Positions 1 through 6,030 are shown, counted from the stretch's first letter. The stretch is 7,538 nucleotides of DNA from an uncultured Clostridia bacterium (GCA_947628885.1 CANRBO010000059.1:1-7538); one strand, 5' to 3'. Notes: generated from the sequence alone by a model not told the origin. Made by a program: numbers and translations.

Positions 1-435
1 CTTTATTACTTCTTCTTGACTATAGCCTAATTGTTTTATGTCTTCTATCTTTTGTTTCATATTTTTTATACTAAAGCCAAATATTGAAGGAAGACTTTTT
101 GTCATCTTTATTACCTCTTCTTGACTGTAGCCTAGTTGTTTTACGTCTTCTATCTTGTGTTTCATATTTTCTATACTTAAGCCAAATATTGAAGGAAGAC
201 TTTTTGTCATCTTTATTACTTCTTCTTGACTATAGCCTAATTGTTTTATGTCTTCTATCTTTTGTTTCATATTTTTTATACTAAAGCTAAATATTGAAGG
301 AAGACTTTTTGTCATTTTTATTACTTCTTCTTGACTGTAGCCTAGTTGTTTTACGTCTTCTATTTTTTGTTTCATATTTTCTATACTTAAATTAAATATT
401 GAAGGAAGACTTTTTGTCATCTTTATTACTTCTTC
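1..435 (-). repeat. Tandem 105-bp coding repeats with 210-bp higher-order period
   Basis: Identical phases recur at 1, 106, 211, 316 and 421, giving four full 105-bp units plus a shorter degenerate start of a fifth. Units at 1-105 and 211-315 differ at one base. Units at 106-210 and 316-420 differ at seven. Adjacent units differ at seven to nine, with five sites alternating A-B-A-B, so the pair has been duplicated as a 210-bp block. The repeats encode the 35-residue protein units and continue off the left edge. Confidence 0.95.
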
Positions 436-594
436 TCGACTGTAGCCTAATTCTACTAAAAATATATAATTTCTTTTAACATTCTTTATTAAAGTATCTT
501 CTCTCATAGCCGATATAGGATATGTATTTATTATTTCATTAATATCATTTTCTGTATATCCTAAACTTTTTAGCAACTTATTTAATTCTTCCAT
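1..594 (-). CDS. mTERF-like tandem-repeat protein, N-terminal part (3' end beyond window)
   Basis: Open reading frame of 198 codons in the window that runs off the left edge without a stop. After a divergent first unit (residues about 11-48, LGYTENDINEI...) the protein consists of 35-residue repeats: four complete and a fifth cut by the edge. Each starts LGYSQEEVIKMTKSLPSIF, and its second helix reads like SIENMKQKIEDVKQ. The spacing LGxS..E(E/D)(V/I)..M....P.(I/L)(F/L)..S(I/V)....K(I/L)..(V/L)K matches the mTERF repeat, a two-to-three-helix unit that stacks into a nucleic-acid-binding superhelix. Characterised mTERF proteins act in organelle transcription and ribosome assembly; a bacterial role is unknown to me, and function here is inference. 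No signal peptide or membrane segment is visible. I chose the second of two adjacent ATGs because AGGGG lies 7 nt before it; 597 is the alternative. A generic helical-repeat protein remains possible. Confidence 0.8.
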   Translation of the reverse strand, partial: MEELNKLLKSLGYTENDINEIINTYPISAMREDTLIKNVKRNYIFLVELGYSREEVIKMTKSLPSIFNLSIENMKQKIEDVKQLGYSQEEVIKMTKSLPSIFSFSIKNMKQKIEDIKQLGYSQEEVIKMTKSLPSIFGLSIENMKHKIEDVKQLGYSQEEVIKMTKSLPSIFGFSIKNMKQKIEDIKQLGYSQEEVIK

Positions 595-632
595 CATTTT
601 TCCCCTATTATCATTTATAACATATATAAATA

Positions 633-660
633 ATTATACCATATCTTTAATTATTGTAAA
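633..660 (-). promoter_or_regulatory. Promoter of the mTERF-like repeat gene
   Basis: On the minus strand TTTACA (655-660) and TATAAT (633-638) are separated by 16 bp, and TG one base before the -10 makes it an extended -10 promoter (TGGTATAAT). The predicted transcript begins near 626 and gives a leader of about 30 nt with AGGGG before the start codon. Confidence 0.75.
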
Positions 661-713
661 GACTAAAATTTACTTTATATGGTGGTTTGTATTATCAAAG
701 TTTCATGCAATGC

Positions 714-746
714 GAGATAGGACTTTTTATGATAAGGTCTTATCTC
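714..746. repeat. Inverted repeat upstream of the repeat-protein promoter
   Basis: GAGATAGGAC (714-723) faces GTCTTATCTC (737-746) across a 13-nt loop with a single G-T-type mismatch. Inside it, GATAAG-GT-CTTATC (731-744) is a perfect interrupted palindrome that would compete with the longer stem. It lies about 70 bp upstream of the -35 box, so it could be an operator or an RNA hairpin. No T-run follows the stem on either strand, which argues against a simple terminator. Confidence 0.5.
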
Positions 747-951
747 ACTAAAATCAGTGCTTTTCAGCAATTTTGCCTAAATATATAGACAACAAGTTAT
801 ATTACCTTTTTATAAAAACGCCTTAAAATCGATTTTGAAATTTATGTTCGTAAAAACTTTAAAATTTTTCGGAATCTTAATTTCAAATTTATAAATTATA
901 TTTTTATTATTTTGTTCTAACTCATTTTACCTCAAAAATATTATAATATAT

Positions 952-989
952 TATTCCGAAAAAGTAAAGTTTTTTTGTTTTTCGGAATA
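952..989 (-). terminator. Possible terminator hairpin downstream of toxN
   Basis: A perfect 12-bp inverted repeat (TATTCCGAAAAA at 952-963, its complement at 978-989) with a 14-nt loop lies 31 bp past the toxN stop. The T-run is inside the stem, not after it, and the stem is only moderately GC-containing. Termination, in either direction, is therefore inferred only from position and stem length. Confidence 0.45.
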
Positions 990-1019
990 TCCATATAGGT
1001 ACTCCTATTTTTATCTTTT

Positions 1020-1544
1020 TTAATTATTTTCTTGATTCCACTTTTTTAATTTTTTCTCTAATAATTTAAAATCAACCGTATTTTTTATATAACCTATATC
1101 AATATTTTTAATCTTTTGGTTATATACTATATTTGCATATTTTATAATCTTATCACTATTATTGTTTATGTACCTTAATTCTCCAAGAACTAAATCTTTA
1201 TACTTTATGTCATTTTCGTTTGCTATTATGTAAGGTTCTAATTCAGTTATTGGAACAGGAATCATATTACTTATTCTTAAAGTTCCATACAAACGATTAC
1301 CTTCATGTATTCTTATTATTGTTTTAGTATCTTTTTTTATATTTCTTCTATTTATATCTAAATAATCCGACTTTTTAGGTGATGACATTGGTATATAATA
1401 ATTAAATTCATTTACAGTTAATACAACTCCTAAATATTTTCTTTCATGAGTTCTTGTCTCTTCTTTATTATCATAAATTCTGTTATCAAATTGTCTTAAA
1501 TATTTAATATAAGCATCACTTATGCTATATAAATTTAATTTCAT
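1020..1544 (-). CDS. toxN: Type III toxin-antitoxin system toxin, ToxN/AbiQ family endoribonuclease
   Basis: A complete 174-residue protein, the usual length for ToxN/AbiQ. Characteristic blocks are visible in order: an N-terminal YSISDAYIKYLRQFD...YDNKE segment (residues 6-28), the core strand YLGVVLTVNEFNYYIPMSSPKKSDY (37-61; given here as the family hallmark with the conserved S54-S55-P56-K57), NMIPVP around residues 93-98, and a helical tail with FKLLEKKLKKW. In this family a Ser/Thr and a Lys of the SSPK segment belong to the RNase active site. The enzyme cleaves cellular and phage RNA unless bound by its repeat RNA. GGAG sits 7 nt before the ATG. Directly upstream lie a terminator and three RNA repeats, the standard ToxI arrangement, so the toxin is expected to be expressed by read-through. 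Family assignment is secure; phage resistance is inferred from relatives. Confidence 0.94.
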   Translation of the reverse strand: MKLNLYSISDAYIKYLRQFDNRIYDNKEETRTHERKYLGVVLTVNEFNYYIPMSSPKKSDYLDINRRNIKKDTKTIIRIHEGNRLYGTLRISNMIPVPITELEPYIIANENDIKYKDLVLGELRYINNNSDKIIKYANIVYNQKIKNIDIGYIKNTVDFKLLEKKLKKWNQENN

Positions 1545-1563
1545 TTTCCATCTCCAATCTTTT

Positions 1564-1602
1564 TAAAAAGAAGAGAAGTATATCACTAAGATACCTTCTC
1601 TT
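1564..1602 (-). terminator. Rho-independent terminator between toxI and toxN
   Basis: In minus sense AAGAGAAGGTATC (1602-1590) pairs with GATATACTTCTCTT (1584-1571): eight plus four base pairs around a small bulge, with a 5-nt loop. CTTTTT follows immediately. Its place between repeats and toxin matches type III loci, where it keeps antitoxin RNA in excess over toxin mRNA. Confidence 0.88.
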
Positions 1603-1717
1603 GATTTTAACTTTCTCAATTATAAGGCTGTGAAACACCCGATTTATAATTCTCTCAATTGTAAGGCTGCGAAACACCCGATTTATAACTCTCTCAATTA
1701 TAAGGCTGTGAAACACC
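1601..1717 (-). repeat. Three tandem 39-nt antitoxin repeats
   Basis: Copies occupy 1717-1679, 1678-1640 and 1639-1601 (minus sense). Copies 1 and 2 differ at three positions. Copy 3 matches through the GAGA segment but diverges in its last bases, as the terminal repeat of such arrays often does. There are no spacers between units, which excludes CRISPR. Confidence 0.93.
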
Positions 1718-1733
1718 TAGATTTTCTATATTT

Positions 1734-1762
1734 ATTATAATATTTTTTATGATAATTGTCAA
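1734..1762 (-). promoter_or_regulatory. Consensus promoter of toxI-toxN
   Basis: A perfect TTGACA (1757-1762) and a perfect TATAAT (1734-1739) are separated by exactly 17 bp on the minus strand. This is the strongest promoter in the window, as expected for an antitoxin RNA that must be abundant. Confidence 0.9.
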
Positions 1763-1817
1763 GTAATACCATTATAATAAATATATTTATATTATATGTA
1801 TGTTAAACATTTTTAAT

Positions 1818-2318
1818 TCAAATTGTTTTTGCATAATATTCGACTTTTATAATTGTTCCGTCAGGATACTTTTCTGTTCCACTTTTTAAATACTCATTAA
1901 AACCAAAATGTTCATAAATCTTTTTGTTTTTTTCTTCCAAAAGTTCTACTCCTAATGTTACCTTTGTATATCCTTTACTTTTTAAATCATTTAGCATGTA
2001 TTTCATTAATTTTGAAAAATATCCTTTTCCTTGAAATTCCTTAATAGTCCTAAATGCAGATAAATAGGCAGTTTTATCATCTACCAATCCGTCACTATTT
2101 TGAACCAACTCTTTATTAAGATTTACCGTTGCTTCGCATATTATTTTACCATCAAGAATCCCATAGTATGGAATTATATCGCCTTTTTTATATTTCTCTA
2201 TATTTTCCTTCTTCCATATTATCCAATTATTTTTGTCATCTTTCGCATGCTCTATTTCATAATTCCATTTTATATCCATTTCATCAAGTGTAGCAATTTT
2301 ACATATATAGTTTTCCAT
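1818..2318 (-). CDS. GNAT family N-acetyltransferase
   Basis: A complete 166-residue protein of usual GNAT length. The acetyl-CoA-binding motif A is clear: residues 90-105, RTIKEFQGKGYFSKLM, where Q96-G97-K98-G99-Y100 forms the pyrophosphate loop after a beta strand (AYLSAF). Motif B follows as VTLGVELLEEKNKKIYEHFGFNEY (about 120-143, shown as two halves in the family), with N131, Y135 and the FGF turn. The N-terminal half (YYGILDGKIICEATV) is the usual substrate-side sheet. The substrate cannot be told from sequence. It starts 17 nt after the stop of the SGNH gene, with GAGG 9 nt before ATG, so it is the last gene of the surface-glycan operon and probably translationally linked. It may be unrelated in function to its neighbours. 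No convincing terminator separates it from the toxI promoter. Confidence 0.9.
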   Translation of the reverse strand: MENYICKIATLDEMDIKWNYEIEHAKDDKNNWIIWKKENIEKYKKGDIIPYYGILDGKIICEATVNLNKELVQNSDGLVDDKTAYLSAFRTIKEFQGKGYFSKLMKYMLNDLKSKGYTKVTLGVELLEEKNKKIYEHFGFNEYLKSGTEKYPDGTIIKVEYYAKTI

Positions 2319-2335
2319 ACATTATAACCTCATTT

Positions 2336-3253
2336 CTATTTATTAACATATTCCGCAAAATTATTTGTAACCTTCTCTGCCCCACTTTTTGACAAATGAC
2401 CATAATCATAAAAATCTTCCGGAAAGCTAAAACTTAGTTCATCAAACATCATATTATAGTCTATATATTTTAGATTATTTTCTTCTGCTATTTTCTTTAC
2501 AGTATTGTAATGCATTACATCTTGTTCTGTAAGTATACAAGGGCTTTTGGTTAATATTAATGTTATATTATTTTGTTTACATAGTTCAATTATCTGATTA
2601 AAAAATTGCAAATTTTTATTTGACAATTCGGTTGTTTCAGTTATTCCTAAAACTGAGCTATTGTCCAAGTAAACCTCTGTACCTGCTGGCAATCCTACAA
2701 AGCCTTTATTGTCAACTGTTTTTCCTTGTATAGCATTTTTTATTTCTTCAAACCCTATTTCCATAAATCTAGAGTGGTATTTTATTATATTGATGTAATA
2801 TGATGTTCTTTCTTCAGGATCTTCCACGCTTTCATTTATTGCTGCTATCTTATTTGGAGACATTTTCATTTTATCTAATGCATCTCTTACAACTCCTTCT
2901 TCCATGTATTCGTCGTCTATTGCAAACATCCTTGTTTCTAGGACAAAATATTTCGGCTTTTGAGTTTTTAGAGCTTCTATCATGAAACGATATGTTATGT
3001 TTATTGGTTGTTGCTGTGTTGAAAAATTATATGATTTTAGTCCAGTTTTTTCTTCTAGTATATATGGTGAAAAGGTTGAATAGCAATGTGATGAGCCGAA
3101 GAAAATTAGGTCTAATGTGTTTTCTTCTATATTGTAAAATGAAGATACATCACTGCCAAAGCCGTCTCCTTTTCTTATTAAAATTTTCCATAGCAAAGAA
3201 AGGATTATTAAAAATATAACAATAAATAATATTACTTTAAATAGCCTTTTCAT
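2336..3253 (-). CDS. Membrane-anchored SGNH/GDSL-like protein (DltD/AlgJ-like partner of an MBOAT)
   Basis: A 305-residue protein with a single N-terminal hydrophobic segment (residues about 5-26, after KR) and no evident cleavage site, so it is probably anchored with the body outside. The SGNH fold is indicated by block I, LIFFGSSHCYSTFSP (49-63, nucleophile candidate S55), and by the C-terminal catalytic pair D283-Y-G-H286 in DYGHLSKSGAEK. Proteins of this type (DltD, AlgJ/AlgX, PatB-like) accept acyl groups from an MBOAT and transfer them to a cell-surface polymer, or hydrolyse them. The gene follows the MBOAT gene by 69 bp on the same strand and precedes the GNAT gene by 17 bp. AAAGGA lies upstream of ATG at a rather long spacing. 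Whether the acceptor is teichoic acid, glycolipid or capsule is not visible. Confidence 0.86.
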   Translation of the reverse strand: MKRLFKVILFIVIFLIILSLLWKILIRKGDGFGSDVSSFYNIEENTLDLIFFGSSHCYSTFSPYILEEKTGLKSYNFSTQQQPINITYRFMIEALKTQKPKYFVLETRMFAIDDEYMEEGVVRDALDKMKMSPNKIAAINESVEDPEERTSYYINIIKYHSRFMEIGFEEIKNAIQGKTVDNKGFVGLPAGTEVYLDNSSVLGITETTELSNKNLQFFNQIIELCKQNNITLILTKSPCILTEQDVMHYNTVKKIAEENNLKYIDYNMMFDELSFSFPEDFYDYGHLSKSGAEKVTNNFAEYVNK

Positions 3254-3322
3254 TTTTCTAAATTTCCTTTCTTTTAATTGTATAATGATTCAATATTGCG
3301 TACAATGTCGATTTTAACATTG

Positions 3323-4759
3323 CTAAAACTGAAAATATATAAATTCTTGTGCAGAATAGCCTGGCCCATAAATTCCGAATATTATAATGCTGAAAATTAT
3401 TATATAATATATGGTCCACCTAACTACTATATTTCTTCTATTTAGCCACTCTTTTAGGTTGTGTTTAGTTGAAATTGCTTCTAGTATAAATGTTATCAAT
3501 AAGGTAAATGCTAGCACAATTATATTACTAATATCAAGTCCTAACAAATCCTTCGTTATAGGTCTTCCAAAGTCGAATAAATGACTAATTACCAAGAAAG
3601 CATCATTGACTGTGTTTGCTCTAAAGAATATCCATGCAAAATCCACTAATATAAATGTTATTAGCATTTTTATTGCAATGATAAATTTATTCTTTGATTC
3701 TTCTTTTTTAGTTATTTTTCTAATAATATTTTCAATTATTTGATAAATTGCGTGTATAATGCCCCAAATGACAAACGTCCATGCTGCACCATGCCACAAT
3801 CCACTTACCAAAAATACAATAAATAAATTGATCTGTGTTCTTAGAAATCCTTTTCTGCTTCCTCCAAGTGGAAAATATAAATATTCTTTGAACCATGAGC
3901 TTAATGAAATATGCCACCTTCTCCAAAAATCTTTTACAGATGTAGCGAAATATGGTTTATTGAAGTTTGTTGTCAATTCATATCCTAAAACTTTTGCGCT
4001 TCCCTTTGCGATAATTGAATACGCATTAAAGTCAAAATATATTTGAAATGCGAATAAAACAGTTGCTATAATTAAATATAATCCGCCACCATTCGTATAA
4101 TTTGGTAGATTATTATATATTTGATTTACCGCTAATGCTGCTCTATCAGATATTACTAATTTGTAGAAAAATCCTATTCCCATTAATATTAATCCGTCTT
4201 TAAAATTGTCCCAGTTGAATTTATGTTCTTCTTTAAATTGTTTTAACAAATCTTTAGATTTTTCAATTGGTCCAGCAACTAGCTGAGGGAAAAATGATAC
4301 GAATAAAGCATATCTTGCAAAATTTTTCTCTACTTCAACATCATTTCTATATACATCAATTGTGTAACTTAATGCTTGGAACGTATAAAAACTTATTCCA
4401 ACTGGTAATAGTACATTTAACGTACTTGGTAAATTTATAAATTTGAAAACACTTGTTATATTTTCTATTATAAATGAGTAATATTTGAATATTGCTAATA
4501 TTAACAGATTTATGATTATTGATAAAGCAACCCAAATTTTCTTTTCTTTTTTGGTTTTTGATCTACTTATTAATATACCACTTAAGTATGTAACAATCGT
4601 TGAAAATAGCATTAATAAAGCGTATTTAGGATTCCAACTCATGTAAAAGAAATAGCTTCCTAATAGTAGCCAATATATTTTATATTTTTTATTAAATAAA
4701 AAATATCCAAAACAAATTACTGTAAAAAATATTAAAAATTTAATAGATGTAAATGACAT
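3323..4759 (-). CDS. MBOAT family membrane O-acyltransferase (AlgI/DltB type)
   Basis: A complete 478-residue polytopic membrane protein, the usual length for AlgI-type MBOATs, with ten or more hydrophobic segments. Family landmarks appear in order: LPVGISFYTFQALSYTIDVY (118-137), FFPQLVAGPIEK (156-167), QIYFDFNAYSIIAKG (239-253), NKPYFATSVKDFWRRWHISLS (267-287) and the catalytic VSGLWHGAAW (318-327; H323), with a second conserved His at 283. The enzyme moves an acyl group, normally acetyl or D-alanyl, across the membrane to a surface polymer with an SGNH partner, here encoded next. In relatives the YFDFSGYSD(I/M)A segment carries an Asp; this protein has Ile249 there. The start has AGAGGA 7 nt before ATG, inside the 14-nt gap after the glycosyltransferase stop, so both genes share one transcript. 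Confidence 0.94.
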   Translation of the reverse strand: MSFTSIKFLIFFTVICFGYFLFNKKYKIYWLLLGSYFFYMSWNPKYALLMLFSTIVTYLSGILISRSKTKKEKKIWVALSIIINLLILAIFKYYSFIIENITSVFKFINLPSTLNVLLPVGISFYTFQALSYTIDVYRNDVEVEKNFARYALFVSFFPQLVAGPIEKSKDLLKQFKEEHKFNWDNFKDGLILMGIGFFYKLVISDRAALAVNQIYNNLPNYTNGGGLYLIIATVLFAFQIYFDFNAYSIIAKGSAKVLGYELTTNFNKPYFATSVKDFWRRWHISLSSWFKEYLYFPLGGSRKGFLRTQINLFIVFLVSGLWHGAAWTFVIWGIIHAIYQIIENIIRKITKKEESKNKFIIAIKMLITFILVDFAWIFFRANTVNDAFLVISHLFDFGRPITKDLLGLDISNIIVLAFTLLITFILEAISTKHNLKEWLNRRNIVVRWTIYYIIIFSIIIFGIYGPGYSAQEFIYFQF

Positions 4760-4773
4760 TTTATATTCCTCTT

Positions 4774-5859
4774 TTAATTAATATTGTTATTTATGTACTC
4801 AGCAATGATACTTGCTCCATTATTGCAGTCAGAATTTATTACATTATTTAAGCATTTTTCAAGCTTATGTGTATCAATAAAATTAGTTATTTTTTTATAA
4901 ATTTCATTTGGATTAGTACATTTGAATCCAAAATCATTATTTACAACATACTCATAATTATAGTTTTCCTGCCCTTTTATGTAATCAGTTACTATAATTG
5001 CAGTTCCGCTCCTTGCTGCTTCAAGTATCATGTTTGGACCTGCTTTTGCAAGTATTATATGAGCTTTTTCTAAATATTCATTTATATTATTTACAAATCC
5101 ATGTATTTGTACTTTTTTAGATATATTTCCCTTTTTTTGCTCTGTAATTAATCTCTTATACAATCTTTCATCTCTACCGCAAATTACTGAAATATCTGCA
5201 TTTTCTATCTTCGACACTTCTTTGACAAATTTGATATTTCTTTTTAAATTAACAGAAGGATTGACAAGCAAAATATTGATTTTACCAGTGATTTCTTTAG
5301 GAGTTACTCTCCTTACTATATCTTCTCTTATTGGAAAGCCTGAAACAATTATTTTGTCTTTGCTGTAGCCTTTCTCTATATAAGTATTTTTAACATCTTC
5401 TGTTGGTACAAAAATTGTATCTGCATTTTTATCATACCACACTCTAGGTGGCTTTACTAAATCAATGACGTCAACATAAAATGGTATGTCCAATTTTTCT
5501 TTTTGCAAAACGTGTGATACTGCTTTGGTAAACATACTATGTACAGTAATAATTAAATCCGGTTGAAATTCTAATATTTCTTTTTTTAATCTATTTTTTA
5601 ACTTACTATATATTAAAAAATGCATTGTGTTCGAAAATATTTGACTCCATAAATAAGATATGTAAAAAAGTATTGGAAACTTTGTAGTTATTGGAATATA
5701 TGAGTTTTCAAGCATGGTGCCAATCTTCCCCATTAATGTAAATGAATCAACTTGTTTTACTGTATATTTTTCTTTATCGAGTTCTTTTTCAATAGCATTA
5801 GCTGCAGATTTATGCCCTGTTCCCGATCTTTCTGCAGTAAGTATAAGTATTTTTTTCAT
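4774..5859 (-). CDS. GT28 family glycosyltransferase, diacylglycerol glycosyltransferase / MGDG synthase-like
   Basis: About 361 residues from the chosen ATG. The N-terminal MGDG-synthase-type domain starts MKKILILTAERSGTGHKSAA (GTGHxxAA lipid-side loop). QPDLIITVHSM and DIPFYVDVIDL follow in the middle. The C-terminal GT28 half has AKAGPNMILEAARSGTAIIV and TDYIKGQENYNYEYV, close to the nucleotide-sugar-binding KxGPxxxxEA...YIxGQExxN motif of MGDG synthases and UgtP-like enzymes. The Gly-rich loop usually at the start of this half reads LLVNPSVNLKRN, lacking its glycines. The likely reaction is sugar transfer from a UDP-sugar to a membrane lipid on the cytoplasmic face. It is the first gene of the operon. 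An in-frame GTG at 5910 with AAAGGA 8 nt before it would add 17 residues. I prefer 5859 because family members begin at this KKILILTA strand and the upstream codons coincide with a leader element also found before the recombinase. Confidence 0.87.
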   Translation of the reverse strand: MKKILILTAERSGTGHKSAANAIEKELDKEKYTVKQVDSFTLMGKIGTMLENSYIPITTKFPILFYISYLWSQIFSNTMHFLIYSKLKNRLKKEILEFQPDLIITVHSMFTKAVSHVLQKEKLDIPFYVDVIDLVKPPRVWYDKNADTIFVPTEDVKNTYIEKGYSKDKIIVSGFPIREDIVRRVTPKEITGKINILLVNPSVNLKRNIKFVKEVSKIENADISVICGRDERLYKRLITEQKKGNISKKVQIHGFVNNINEYLEKAHIILAKAGPNMILEAARSGTAIIVTDYIKGQENYNYEYVVNNDFGFKCTNPNEIYKKITNFIDTHKLEKCLNNVINSDCNNGASIIAEYINNNIN

Positions 5860-5872
5860 CAATAATATAAAT

Positions 5873-5905
5873 CCTTCCTTACCTTCGCACAACTCATCTG
5901 CGGAA
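5873..5905 (-). promoter_or_regulatory. Leader element before the glycosyltransferase gene, related to 6065-6098
   Basis: A GC-richer island in an AT-rich region. In minus sense CCTTCCGCA and TGCGAAGG (5907-5899 and 5889-5882) can pair, with one bulged base and a 9-nt loop, and TAAGGAAGG follows. It aligns with the recombinase leader at 24 of 33 positions, sharing the core GCGAAGGyAAGrAAGG, and ends 13 nt before ATG. It may be a structured 5'-UTR element or simply an extended ribosome binding region. A regulatory role is inference. Confidence 0.5.
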
Positions 5906-5941
5906 GGCACAAATATTTTCCTTTCTTATTTTATTAACTTA

Positions 5942-5970
5942 CATATATAATTTACCACAAAAAATGTCAA
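5942..5970 (-). promoter_or_regulatory. Promoter of the glycosyltransferase-MBOAT-SGNH-GNAT operon
   Basis: Minus-strand TTGACA (5965-5970) is followed after 17 bp by TATATG (5942-5947), with an overlapping TATATA at 15 bp. The transcript would start near 5935 and carry a leader of about 75 nt that includes the hairpin-forming element at 5873-5905. Confidence 0.6.
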
Positions 5971-6021
5971 AAGTAAATATTAATAAAAATTGCGTGAAAT
6001 TATTTTATTTTTATTTTTTTA

Positions 6022-6030
6022 TGATATAAT
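6022..6030 (+). promoter_or_regulatory. Extended -10 promoter of the tyrosine recombinase
   Basis: TGATATAAT gives a consensus -10 (6025-6030) with an extended TG. The region 17 bp upstream is a T-rich tract without a good -35, which an extended -10 promoter can tolerate. The leader would be about 75 nt and contain the element at 6065-6098. Confidence 0.6.

Larger units (their letters stand above)
598..1019. other. Gene-free region between toxN and the repeat-protein gene
   Basis: No credible coding frame is visible on either strand across about 420 bp. Besides the promoter at 633-660, it holds a 10-bp inverted repeat at 714-746 with an embedded palindrome GATAAGGTCTTATC (731-744), the palindrome AAAATCGATTTT (825-836), and three copies of an 11-mer TTTTTCGGAAT in both orientations (865-875, 953-963, 978-988). 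It is extremely AT-rich apart from these. Confidence 0.7.
1562..1727 (-). ncRNA. toxI: ToxI-like type III antitoxin RNA
   Basis: A short transcript is predicted from a consensus promoter (start near 1727) to the terminator ending near 1564. It contains three tandem 39-nt units and little else. In type III systems such repeats are cut from the precursor by the toxin, and each unit folds into a pseudoknot that binds and inhibits a toxin monomer. Here each unit begins GGTGTTTCACAGCC, where GTG-TTT-CAC can pair. In copy 2 it reads GTG-TTT-CGC, keeping the pairing by a G-U wobble. AAATC occurs before the first unit and at the end of every unit (spacing 40, 39, 38 nt), a plausible cleavage signal. 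RNA identity follows from repeats plus the toxN neighbour; the pseudoknot was not modelled. Confidence 0.88.

Noticed and set aside
84..284. Open frame on the plus strand encoding a hydrophobic repeat peptide
   Set aside because: It is the antisense of the 35-residue coding repeats. It has no ribosome binding site, and its apparent repetition comes from the minus-strand gene.
995..1008. ATAGG-TACT-CCTAT hairpin followed by T-rich sequence on the plus strand
   Set aside because: The stem has only five base pairs and no plus-strand gene lies upstream to be terminated. On the minus strand no T-run follows.
1525..1716. 63-residue open frame with repeated FHSLIIER segments on the minus strand
   Set aside because: It merely reads the 39-nt RNA repeats (39 is divisible by three) and the terminator, and overlaps the toxN start. 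RNA function explains the repeats better.
1601..1717. Possible short CRISPR array
   Set aside because: The units are directly adjacent with no unique spacers and lie between a promoter and a toxN gene, so they are antitoxin RNA repeats.
1773..1796. AT-only imperfect palindrome between the GNAT gene and the toxI promoter, considered as operon terminator
   Set aside because: It has no GC pairs and no proper T-tail. Such palindromes are expected by chance in this composition.
3732..4046. Overlapping open frames on both strands inside the MBOAT gene
   Set aside because: They are out-of-frame shadows of a well-supported MBOAT coding sequence and have no family signature.
5860..5910. N-terminal 17-residue extension of the glycosyltransferase from a GTG start
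   Set aside because: It has a reasonable ribosome binding site, but family members start at KKILILTA and the same bases resemble the noncoding leader of the recombinase. It is kept only as an alternative.
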